DNA from: Ruminococcus sp. UBA946
Lineage (GTDB): Bacteria; Bacillota; Clostridia; Oscillospirales; Ruminococcaceae
DNA length: 14,127 nt
Assembly (NCBI GenBank): GCA_002293295.1
Contig: DBCY01000112.1
Location: 1 to 14,127 of the forward strand
Direction of reading: 5' to 3'
Part shown: piece by piece, positions 7,351 to 14,087 of the stretch
Numbering within the stretch: position 1 is the first letter of the stretch
Layout of the letters: every line of letters begins with the position of its first letter
Program-made: the position numbers and the translations under genes
The notes under the pieces: model-generated
What the model saw: the letters and a program-made list of their open reading frames with translations, nothing else
Told to the model about the DNA's origin: nothing
The model's database searches: none

Positions 7351-7379
7351 ATTATAGAACAAATGTTCCTAAATGTCAA
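7351..7379 (-). promoter_or_regulatory. Consensus sigma-A promoter of the SOS cassette
   Basis: On the minus strand, a perfect -35 TTGACA (7374-7379), a 17-bp spacer (7357-7373) and a perfect -10 TATAAT (7351-7356). A promoter this strong needs repression, which the LexA box in its spacer would provide. Transcription would start near 7344 and run through polymerase, small protein and SRAP. Confidence 0.9.
7357..7368. promoter_or_regulatory. LexA (SOS) box
   Basis: GAACAAATGTTC is a perfect GAAC-N4-GTTC, the Gram-positive LexA/DinR operator core. It abuts the -10 and fills the promoter spacer, so bound LexA would block RNA polymerase. The position next to a translesion polymerase gene is as expected for an SOS gene. 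Confidence 0.9.
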
Positions 7380-7441
7380 GAGGAAAAATCTGCATACGCA
7401 AAAAAATATACGGTAAATATTTATAAAATTTCAAAAAGGTA

Positions 7442-7472
7442 TTGACATTAGAGCCGCTCTATGCTTTATACT
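7442..7472 (+). promoter_or_regulatory. MerR-type promoter with 19-bp spacer
   Basis: Perfect -35 TTGACA (7442-7447), spacer of 19 bp (7448-7466) and -10 TATACT (7467-7472). A 19-bp spacer is the signature of promoters that MerR proteins activate by twisting the DNA. A second hexamer, TATAAT, overlaps at 7472-7477 but would need a 24-bp spacer. This controls the MerR-receiver gene itself, implying autoregulation. Confidence 0.85.
7449..7461. promoter_or_regulatory. MerR operator dyad in the promoter spacer
   Basis: TAGAGC-C-GCTCTA is a perfect 6+6 inverted repeat with one central base, lying wholly between -35 and -10. This is where MerR-family dimers bind. It is the best guess for the DNA motif recognised by the adjacent MerR-receiver protein. 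Confidence 0.85.
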
Positions 7473-7493
7473 ATAATTGCAGCTGTAATTATA
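7472..7493. promoter_or_regulatory. 22-bp near-perfect dyad over the MerR promoter start site
   Basis: The two halves TATAATTGCAG / CTGTAATTATA are inverted copies differing at one pair (G7479 against T7486). The dyad begins in the -10 and covers the likely transcription start, so it could be a second operator. It might also be a chance product of the AT-rich sequence. Confidence 0.4.
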
Positions 7494-7513
7494 ATTATAA
7501 AGGAGGATATAAA

Positions 7514-8257
7514 GTGTATTATTCTATAGGGGAAATGTCATCGATGGTAAACATTTCAAAGGACACCCTGAGATATTATGACGAAACGGGCGTATTGAAG
7601 CCCTGTATGATTGACCCTGAAAACGGATACAGGTATTACAGTATTGAGCAGGCGGAAACCATTGCCGGAATCATTGAATATAAGGAATACGGCTTTTCCT
7701 TAGAACAAATCAGGGTATTGCTGCTTTGCAATGATGACGCGGAATTAAGGTCAGCTCTTCAAAAACAGGAGCAGGAGCTTATCAGACGGAAAAACAGGCT
7801 GGAAATTGCTTTAGTAAGATTAAGAAACAGAATGGAGGTTACGTCAATGGAAAATAAAGATAAAAAAAAGGTTTTAATAACAGACGACTCGGATTTTATG
7901 CGTATAATGCTTTCTGAACTGATAAACAAACATGGCGGTTTTATACCTTTGGAAGCAAAAACAGGTGAAGAGGCGCTGAGCCTGTATGCTTCGGAAAAAC
8001 CATGGCTTGTGCTAATGGATATTATGATGCCCGGAGGTATGGACGGCATTGAGTGTACGGAGAAAATCCGCCGGCTAGACCCTGACGCAAATATCATAAT
8101 AATATCGGCGTATGATGATGAAAAAAATAAAAATGCCGCAAAAAAAGCGGGGGCAGGCGGTTTTATAGCAAAACCTTTCAACGGAAATATACTTCTTGAT
8201 TTATTATCTGACAGGATTCCGGAAATTAATACTGAAAAAAGGTATATTAAGTTCTAA
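7514..8257 (+). CDS. MerR family DNA-binding domain fused to a CheY-like receiver domain
   Basis: 247 residues. The N-terminus (2-70) is a MerR winged helix-turn-helix (YSIGEMSSMVNISKDTLRYY, then NGYRYYS). A helix suited to the antiparallel dimer coiled coil follows (about 73-108). Instead of a ligand-binding domain, residues 118-232 form a complete response-regulator receiver: acidic pair D124/D125, phosphoacceptor D169 in LVLMDIMMPGG, switch S198, and K220 in FIAKPF. All phosphorylation residues are present, so the domain should be functional. The start is GTG at 7514, with AGGAGG at 7501-7506 spaced 7 nt; an upstream ATG at 7464 is out of frame, and extension to 7442 would precede the transcript. 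The gene is divergent from the SOS cassette and no histidine kinase gene is in the window. Likely role: phosphorylation-dependent, autoregulated transcription factor. Targets other than its own promoter are unknown. Confidence 0.95.
   Translation: MYYSIGEMSSMVNISKDTLRYYDETGVLKPCMIDPENGYRYYSIEQAETIAGIIEYKEYGFSLEQIRVLLLCNDDAELRSALQKQEQELIRRKNRLEIALVRLRNRMEVTSMENKDKKKVLITDDSDFMRIMLSELINKHGGFIPLEAKTGEEALSLYASEKPWLVLMDIMMPGGMDGIECTEKIRRLDPDANIIIISAYDDEKNKNAAKKAGAGGFIAKPFNGNILLDLLSDRIPEINTEKRYIKF
7834..7849 (+). promoter_or_regulatory. Internal ribosome binding site and ATG at the MerR/receiver boundary
   Basis: GGAGG (7834-7838), 8-nt spacing and ATG (7847-7849), in frame with the fusion at residue 112, exactly between the coiled coil and the receiver. 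Initiation here would make a free CheY-like receiver of 136 residues in addition to the fusion. It may also be the remnant of two ancestral genes that became joined. Confidence 0.5.
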
Positions 8258-8279
8258 AATAATTTTTATTTCAAATGTA

Positions 8280-8318
8280 AACAGCCGGAAACAGATTTAA
8301 TCAGTTTCCGGTTGTTTT
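8280..8318 (+). terminator. Rho-independent terminator after the MerR-receiver gene
   Basis: Arms AACAGCCGGAAAC (8280-8292) and GTTTCCGGTTGTT (8304-8316) pair over 13 bp with one G-U, around an 11-nt loop, and end in a short T run (8315-8318). It begins 22 nt after the stop codon. It lies between convergent genes and may also stop transcription of the TerD gene from the other side, though the minus-strand T tract is poor. Confidence 0.85.
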
Positions 8319-8324
8319 CGTATA

Positions 8325-9599
8325 TTATATTACTTTAATTCCGTAGCTTCCGCAAAGTTCGTTAATACCGTATCTGTAAATCATTCCCAGAGGATTCAGA
8401 ACCCAAAGGTTATCCCTGCGTTTTATTTCACAGGCAACCAGCGTTTTTTCGTTAAGCTTGCCCTGAAGCGGGAATATGTAGGTTTTCCCGTCGTCGCAGG
8501 CAATACGCATGGCAGGCTCCTTTAACCTTGAAAAATTAACATCGGGAGCGGCGTCATAAATAGAAAATGCTATATCCGTCTGTGAAATATCCGGTGCTAT
8601 GGACTTAAGGTTCAAAAACATAACCCTTTTGTCCGGCGCGTTTAAATATTTTACGCCCGTACAGGCTGAATGGTCGTTGCCGAAAAACACGAAATTGTTT
8701 TTTGCTCTTACCGAACCGTATGAATCAAGCAGAAACGCATATATGTCAATATCCATCGGGAAGTCCGAAGATGCGCAGACAAGGTCTATTTCAGCATTTG
8801 TACAGGTTAAATTTATATTCTGACCCCGGCGGATAATAATTTCATCATTATTATCGGGTGAATAAAGCTTTTCTGTATTTTTAAGGTTATAATTAATTTC
8901 GGGGAAAATAATACTTTCTGCGATGATATCCTGTTCGGTGAAATGTCCCGCCGCGTTGTATTCGGAGGGTTCAAATATGACCGTGCCGTTATGCGTGTCA
9001 GTTAAATTTTCATCCGCGGTTCCGCTGAGGTATATTCTTCTTGTTACGGCGGATTTTAAGAAAATTTCACCGTAAATATACGAACCGGTTCTGACGGGCG
9101 ATGTTTCGATTGTAACAGTGTTTATTCCAGCCTTCAGTTTATCGGGATAGATTTTAACATCATAAAAGGAAGCAATTAGTTCGGCATCGACAGGCACATC
9201 GAGCATAAATCTGAATATATGCTTTTTATCGCTTGAAAAACTGCCCATATTAAGGACTTTGGGGATGCCCCAGTATTTTTCCTCCCCTGCGATTCCCGCT
9301 AAATTTCCGATAACTTCGACATTTTCAAAAGAAGTATCATGAACGGTCGAGTATATTGAAATATATTTATGAGGAGGGAGCGAATCATTGGTAATTTCCA
9401 CTCTCAGGTTTCTGAGCGTTACGCCGGGAGCTTTAACAGTCAGGATTGCCCCTGTTCCTCCCCATAAAGTCGTATTGTTCCCGATGACAGTACATGGTTT
9501 GTTAATTTCAAACGGTCCTTCAAATTCACCTCCCGGCAGATTTACGGTGCCGTAATTCTCCGGGCTGTCCAAAAGCCTTTGTATATCTGAATTATTCAA
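8325..9599 (-). CDS. Beta-helix-like protein with C-terminal TerD domain
   Basis: 424 residues with no signal peptide, so probably cytoplasmic. Residues about 15-110 show short repeating beta turns (GGEFEGPFEINKPCTVIG, APGVTLRNLRVEI, TSFENVEVIGN) resembling a pectin-lyase-type beta-helix. Residues about 115-195 form another beta-rich segment that I do not recognise. Residues 253-424 are a TerD domain: RRGQNINL, then the acidic MDIDIYAFLLD with D283/D285 as probable calcium ligands, NNFVFFGN, and the ending GMIYRYGINELCGSYGI. TerD proteins bind Ca2+ and belong to tellurite and chemical-stress systems. The start is TTG at 9599 (AGGAG at 9609-9613, spacing 9); no nearby ATG fits. It lies 47 nt downstream of the Ca2+-ATPase gene, so they are probably cotranscribed. 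The TerD call is confident and the beta-helix call moderate. Confidence 0.85.
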   Translation of the reverse strand: MNNSDIQRLLDSPENYGTVNLPGGEFEGPFEINKPCTVIGNNTTLWGGTGAILTVKAPGVTLRNLRVEITNDSLPPHKYISIYSTVHDTSFENVEVIGNLAGIAGEEKYWGIPKVLNMGSFSSDKKHIFRFMLDVPVDAELIASFYDVKIYPDKLKAGINTVTIETSPVRTGSYIYGEIFLKSAVTRRIYLSGTADENLTDTHNGTVIFEPSEYNAAGHFTEQDIIAESIIFPEINYNLKNTEKLYSPDNNDEIIIRRGQNINLTCTNAEIDLVCASSDFPMDIDIYAFLLDSYGSVRAKNNFVFFGNDHSACTGVKYLNAPDKRVMFLNLKSIAPDISQTDIAFSIYDAAPDVNFSRLKEPAMRIACDDGKTYIFPLQGKLNEKTLVACEIKRRDNLWVLNPLGMIYRYGINELCGSYGIKVI

Positions 9600-9646
9600 T
9601 AAAAACTACTCCTAATAATGATATTAACGGTAATTGATTTATTACA

Positions 9647-12403
9647 TTAAACAGCGCTTTTTTTAGCACGCATTTTTATAATTAATTTCCTTATAAGGTC
9701 TATAGGAATTATAGAGACAGCCAGTCCCAGAACAACAATCCACTGAATAAAGGTTAAACCGTAGCAGTTCATTATAGCGCCGCCGACATAGATTAAAGCG
9801 GCTTGAATAACAACGATTAAGCCAAGTATTTTAAGGAATCCGAAATTTCCCTTTATATTGTCAAACAGGTCGGTTTTTTCGGTACGGGCGTTGAAGGCAT
9901 TGAAAACGGCGAGAAAAACGAAAAGGGCAAAATAGCCGGTGTATAAATCCCTGAAAAGGGTTCCATCGGCAGCCGGAATATTATTCAGTACCGGGATTTT
10001 GAACAATCCCCCTGATGAATTATAGGTGCTGAATGCTTCCGTATCGGTTTCAAGGAACATATACTGCAAAGGCCTTAATAGAAGGAACGACAAACTGATA
10101 ATAAAAGCCCAGAATGCTCCTGTGATAATCTGCGTCCACATTAATTTTGAAACTATAGGTTCTGTGCGTGTTTTTGGTTTTTCATCCATGAATCTCTGGA
10201 GTGCCGGTTCGCCTCCGAACGCCAGTGCCGCCAGCGTATCCATAACAAGGTTAATCCATAGAATCTGAGTTATGCTCAGAGGGTTGTCCATTCCAAGCAA
10301 AGGACATATGAAGGATACCGCGACAGCAGTAACATTAATGGTAAGCTGGAAAACTATAAATTTTCTTATGGAATTAAATATCGTGCGTCCATATAGAATA
10401 GCTTTCTGTATTGAATTGAAATTATCGTCGAGGATAACAATATCGGACGCTTCCTTTGCTACTTCCGTGCCTCCGCCCATTGCAAAACCGACGTCGGCTT
10501 TCTTCAGCGCGGGTGAGTCATTCACTCCGTCCCCTGTCATACCCGTTACCAAATCAAGCTCCTGAGACAGGCGGACAAGCCTTGACTTATCCGTCGGCAG
10601 CGCTCTCGCTATTACGCGTATTTTCGGAAGAACCTTTTTTATTTCGTCATCGCTCATTGAAGCAAGCTCGTCGGAAGTCATAATAACGGGGTCAATGATA
10701 TTAAAAATTCCCGCGTCATTGGCTATGGCAACGGCAGTGTCCTTTCGGTCTCCGGTTATCATAATTACCTGTACGCCCGCCTTTTGAACCTCGGCGATTG
10801 ACGTTACCGATTCCGGGCGTACCTCATCCCTGATACCCAGTATGCCGACTAAAGTCCAGCCGCCTTCAGGGAGTTTTTCATCGGTAATGACGTCATCGGA
10901 AATAGCAATGGCAAGCACCCTTATTGCGCGCTTTGCAAGCTCGTCAATACGTTTTTCGATAATCCAGTTATCATCGGCGGTATGCTTATTCCCCTCAGAA
11001 TCAAAAAAATACCTGCATTTCTTTAATATTTTTTCGGGAGCGCCTTTAATAGCCGTTATGTTTGTATTCCCGAAAGACAGGGTTGTAGCCGAATATTTAT
11101 CGGCGCTGTTGAAGGGGAGCGCTGCAATTTTCTCAGCCTTTCCGCTGTCCTTGCTGAGACTGTCCTTTGCGAACGCAAGAACGGCGCGTTCGGTAGCGTT
11201 ACCCCCGATTACCTTATCCCCGTTTATTATGGCATTTGTATTTTCCGAAATCGCCATGACCAAAAGCTGACCGAGCTTGCCGTTGATTGACTTGCAGGAT
11301 TTATACTCAGTGCCGTAGCCGTCTGTAAAGGATACGGTTTCCAGCAAGCCCTTTGTAATAGTTCCGGTTTTATCGGAAAAAAGAATGTTAAGACTTCCGG
11401 CTGTTTCTATACCGGCTATTTTTCTTACAAGGACGTTGTCTTTCAGCATCTTGCCCATATTCTGAGCCGATACGATGGCAATCATAAGCGGAAGCCCCTC
11501 CGGGACCGCCATAACAATAATAATTACCGCTAAAATAATAGCGTCAAGGAAATCTTTAATAAGCGTTCCCGCAAATGAGCCGTCAAAATAAATACCTAAT
11601 CCCGTTTCAAAAATGCGGGATAAAATAAAAGCCGCTGCAATAGCAATGCCTCCGATATAACCGAATTTGCTTATCCCCCCAGCCAAAGCGGACAGCTTTA
11701 CTTTCAAGGGTGATTCGCGGTCGGTATCCTGCTGCAGTTCGGCTGCGATTTTACCGTATTCGCTTTTATCGCCTACAGATGTTATTTTAGCTACGGCGTT
11801 GCCGGAGCAAACAATAGTCCCCCTGAAAATTTTATATGGATTAAGTGTGTCAAGCGGAGTGCCGTCTTCGGTATAATCATCGGGAACGGCGTTTTTCGGA
11901 GCTTCAGCCGATTCTCCGTTAAGAACCGACTGGTCAGCTTTAATGCTGCCGTCAATTATAATACCGTCTGCCGGGATTTTATCGCCCGACTGCAAAAGCA
12001 CAAGGTCGCCGCATACAACGTCATCTATTGGAATTTCAACGATATTCTGTCCGTTCCGGTAAACCTTGCACAGTATTTTAGACGCGCTTTCCTGAAGCTT
12101 TTTGAATGCGTTTTCATTGCGGTATTCCGAAAATGTGGATACAAGCGTTGCAAGGATTATCGCCAGTGCGATACCGAGCGGTTCATACCATTCAATTTCA
12201 GTCTCGACAATTCCCATATTGCTCAGCAGAAGAATAATAATATTTATAAGCAAGGCAACTATCAGAATTTTTACCATAGGGTCGGTGAAATTGAGAAGCA
12301 GCTTTCTTATAAAGGTTTCGCCCTTAACCTCCGTAAGGCTGTTGCTGCCGTGTGTTTCGCGGGATTTTTGCACTTCGTTTTCATTAAGGCCGTTGAACGC
12401 CAT
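9647..12403 (-). CDS. Calcium-transporting P-type ATPase, PMCA type (P-IIB)
   Basis: 918 residues, full length for the family. Actuator motif LNGES (161-165), M4 ion site PEGL (301-304), phosphorylated D344 in SDKTGT, nucleotide-domain KGAPE (453-457), TGDR (550-553) and hinge GDGVND (624-629). M5 has FQLTINV (N690) and M6 has NLVMD (N718, D722), the P-IIB pattern with a single calcium site. Ten membrane segments are expected and the C-terminus is short and basic, without a calmodulin-type regulatory tail. It exports Ca2+ from the cytoplasm. AAGGAG at 12410-12415 lies 6 nt from the ATG. Its placement between a Ter-linked kinase and a TerD protein suggests a role in a calcium-dependent stress response rather than housekeeping alone. 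The metal is inferred from family motifs. Confidence 0.95.
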   Translation of the reverse strand: MAFNGLNENEVQKSRETHGSNSLTEVKGETFIRKLLLNFTDPMVKILIVALLINIIILLLSNMGIVETEIEWYEPLGIALAIILATLVSTFSEYRNENAFKKLQESASKILCKVYRNGQNIVEIPIDDVVCGDLVLLQSGDKIPADGIIIDGSIKADQSVLNGESAEAPKNAVPDDYTEDGTPLDTLNPYKIFRGTIVCSGNAVAKITSVGDKSEYGKIAAELQQDTDRESPLKVKLSALAGGISKFGYIGGIAIAAAFILSRIFETGLGIYFDGSFAGTLIKDFLDAIILAVIIIVMAVPEGLPLMIAIVSAQNMGKMLKDNVLVRKIAGIETAGSLNILFSDKTGTITKGLLETVSFTDGYGTEYKSCKSINGKLGQLLVMAISENTNAIINGDKVIGGNATERAVLAFAKDSLSKDSGKAEKIAALPFNSADKYSATTLSFGNTNITAIKGAPEKILKKCRYFFDSEGNKHTADDNWIIEKRIDELAKRAIRVLAIAISDDVITDEKLPEGGWTLVGILGIRDEVRPESVTSIAEVQKAGVQVIMITGDRKDTAVAIANDAGIFNIIDPVIMTSDELASMSDDEIKKVLPKIRVIARALPTDKSRLVRLSQELDLVTGMTGDGVNDSPALKKADVGFAMGGGTEVAKEASDIVILDDNFNSIQKAILYGRTIFNSIRKFIVFQLTINVTAVAVSFICPLLGMDNPLSITQILWINLVMDTLAALAFGGEPALQRFMDEKPKTRTEPIVSKLMWTQIITGAFWAFIISLSFLLLRPLQYMFLETDTEAFSTYNSSGGLFKIPVLNNIPAADGTLFRDLYTGYFALFVFLAVFNAFNARTEKTDLFDNIKGNFGFLKILGLIVVIQAALIYVGGAIMNCYGLTFIQWIVVLGLAVSIIPIDLIRKLIIKMRAKKSAV

Positions 12404-12487
12404 TCTAAACTCCTTCTGCCGTTTTGCAGCTGTATAAATTTAACAAATTTTATCAGGATAAATGTCAGCGGGGTTTACCGCCTGTAC

Positions 12488-12565
12488 GCGGGTCTGAACG
12501 GCTTCGCCGTTTTGTGCGTGAAACGCACATATTTTAATTTACGGAGTAAATTAAAACAGACCCGC
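12488..12565. other. Perfect four-arm cloverleaf structure overlapping the kinase stop codon
   Basis: An outer 9-bp stem, GCGGGTCTG (12488-12496) with CAGACCCGC (12557-12565), encloses three hairpins: AACGGC-TTC-GCCGTT (12497-12511), TGTGCGT-GAA-ACGCACA (12513-12529) and TTTTAATTTAC-GGA-GTAAATTAAAA (12532-12556). Only three junction bases are unpaired (12512, 12530, 12531) and every loop is 3 nt. All 33 pairs are Watson-Crick, so the fold is possible in either RNA strand or as extruded DNA. It covers the last codons of the kinase. It has no T tract on the minus strand, so it is not an ordinary terminator, and its loops rule out a tRNA. The rest of 12404-12487 holds a further weak hairpin (12466-12484), the ATPase ribosome binding site and no clear promoter. 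Confidence 0.85.
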
Positions 12566-14053
12566 TGTTCCGCCGGGAATGTTCGGTGTTATCTTAACGC
12601 GGATAAGCATACCCCTGTCCTCGCGGGAAGCGCGGAAAACCGTATTATCCTGTAAATGTATGGCCTGTCCTGCCGGCACCGGATTTCCTTTCGGCGAAAG
12701 CAGTCCGCTGGCATCGCTGTTGATAAGATACCATTTGTCATTATGACAGCAAACATAAGCCTGCAAAGATTTATCCGACTTTTCATCAGGGAAGATGCCC
12801 GAAATCATATGCCACTTGAAAAGGGGTGTGTTATTTACAATATCAAGCTCGGAATACTGCCGCCATTGCCCCTGATGGCCGCGTATTTCAGAATTAAGGT
12901 GAAACCTTACAATATTCTTGTCAGAGGCTCTGGTCTGGCAGAAAGGACATACCGGGTTCTGCACATCGTAAAGTACGAACCACCTTTTGCTGCAGTCGGG
13001 ATTGGAGCATTTATGAAGCAAATCCCATGTAGTTACAAGTCCCCTCTCCCATTCCATTGCTGAAGGACGCATATAGGGGTTATGAAGTCCGTCGACGAAA
13101 GCCCTTAAAAAAAGCTTTTCGAGTATGGGACCCAAATCCCTTATACCCCACCTGTATGAATTAGGACGGTTTGACGCGTCGGTAGGATGTTCCGTGAAAA
13201 GAGCCATTTCTCCCAAGCCTAAAAAATCGTCCTTTTCTGCTGATTCGGATGAAAAAATCTTCGGTCCCATAAGCGGATGCCGGTTAAAAAGGTATTCATA
13301 TATCAGAACAGCAAGAGCGTGCAAATCGGTGGATGAGCTTGGAATAACCCGCCTGGGGTCATTCCTGTCAAGCTCCATTGTCGAAAGCACCTCAGGAGCG
13401 ATATAGCCGCGGGTTCCGGCGACCTCGGGAGGATAAATCCCGGGAACGACAAGGGAATCTATGTCGATAACAACGCAGTTTCCTGTCCGGGGGTCAATCA
13501 GCACATTATTATTTGAAAGGTCGGAGTGTGCCAGACCCGCCTGGTGAAGCCTGCGGATTGAACGTGAAAGCAAAAGGGACATCTGAATCATTGACCTGAA
13601 ATCCCCAAGCTCGCTGCGGTTTAAAAACCTCCTGTTGCTGGAAGTAAACCAGTTGCTTTTTTTATCCTTGCCGTTTAAGTCCAGAAACTGTGAAGCGTTG
13701 CCGTCGAAAAAGAAATTCAAAGGATAGGCGGGAGAAACGATTCCGAATTCCGGCTCAACAACAATATCCGTCAGCCAGCAAAAACGCTCCTTGAAATAAT
13801 CTGCAATTTTTTCGTCATTGCCGATAGCGCCGCCCGCTTTTTCGGGAAGGGTAGGATTATACCGCCCGATAATAGCTTCAATACGGGAACGCATATTATA
13901 GTCAATTTTATGCGGTTCGTTAAAGAACTGCACCACATAAGACCTGTCGGGAGTAAAATAAGTATATTTCATTCCCCCTCTGGGAGGATTGTCGGTAATT
14001 ACATAAGACAGCTTTTTGCCGCTTGCCAGTTTACATTCAGCAATTCTGTTCAT
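12551..14053 (-). CDS. Ter-type atypical protein kinase with zinc ribbon and FHA-like tail
   Basis: 500 residues. The kinase domain covers about 20-345: glycine loop region PRGGMKY (24-30), catalytic loop HSDLSNNN with D178 and N183, metal-binding D197 in VVIDIDS (in place of DFG), and APE (219-221). The usual beta-3 lysine is replaced by Q42 in YVVQFF; K29 in the glycine loop could substitute, as in WNK kinases. A zinc ribbon follows (C349, C354, C369, C372). The C-terminal part (about 380-488) is beta-rich and ends like an FHA or related fold (WYLINSDASG, then LQDNTVF). Related kinases with zinc ribbons occur in Ter gene clusters with vWA (TerY) and PP2C proteins, which may lie to the right. 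GGAG at 14060-14063 sits 6 nt from the ATG. It is upstream of, and codirectional with, the Ca2+-ATPase and TerD genes. Its stop lies inside the cloverleaf. Confidence 0.85.
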   Translation of the reverse strand: MNRIAECKLASGKKLSYVITDNPPRGGMKYTYFTPDRSYVVQFFNEPHKIDYNMRSRIEAIIGRYNPTLPEKAGGAIGNDEKIADYFKERFCWLTDIVVEPEFGIVSPAYPLNFFFDGNASQFLDLNGKDKKSNWFTSSNRRFLNRSELGDFRSMIQMSLLLSRSIRRLHQAGLAHSDLSNNNVLIDPRTGNCVVIDIDSLVVPGIYPPEVAGTRGYIAPEVLSTMELDRNDPRRVIPSSSTDLHALAVLIYEYLFNRHPLMGPKIFSSESAEKDDFLGLGEMALFTEHPTDASNRPNSYRWGIRDLGPILEKLFLRAFVDGLHNPYMRPSAMEWERGLVTTWDLLHKCSNPDCSKRWFVLYDVQNPVCPFCQTRASDKNIVRFHLNSEIRGHQGQWRQYSELDIVNNTPLFKWHMISGIFPDEKSDKSLQAYVCCHNDKWYLINSDASGLLSPKGNPVPAGQAIHLQDNTVFRASREDRGMLIRVKITPNIPGGTAGLF

Positions 14054-14087
14054 TTAAGACTCCATTCATCCGTTCCGGCGGTATATA

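Noticed and set aside
7315..7362. N-terminal extension of the Y-family polymerase to 7362
   Set aside because: It would cover the -10, part of the LexA box and bases upstream of the predicted transcript start.
7442..7513. Start of the MerR-receiver protein at 7442
   Set aside because: This region is the promoter itself; the GTG at 7514 has a perfect AGGAGG at good spacing and gives the standard MerR N-terminus.
12404..12487. Separate promoter for the Ca2+-ATPase
   Set aside because: CTGACA is present on the minus strand, but no acceptable -10 lies at 16-19 bp spacing.
12488..12565. tRNA or hammerhead ribozyme in the cloverleaf
   Set aside because: All loops are 3 nt, there is no anticodon or T-loop, and the hammerhead core sequences are absent.
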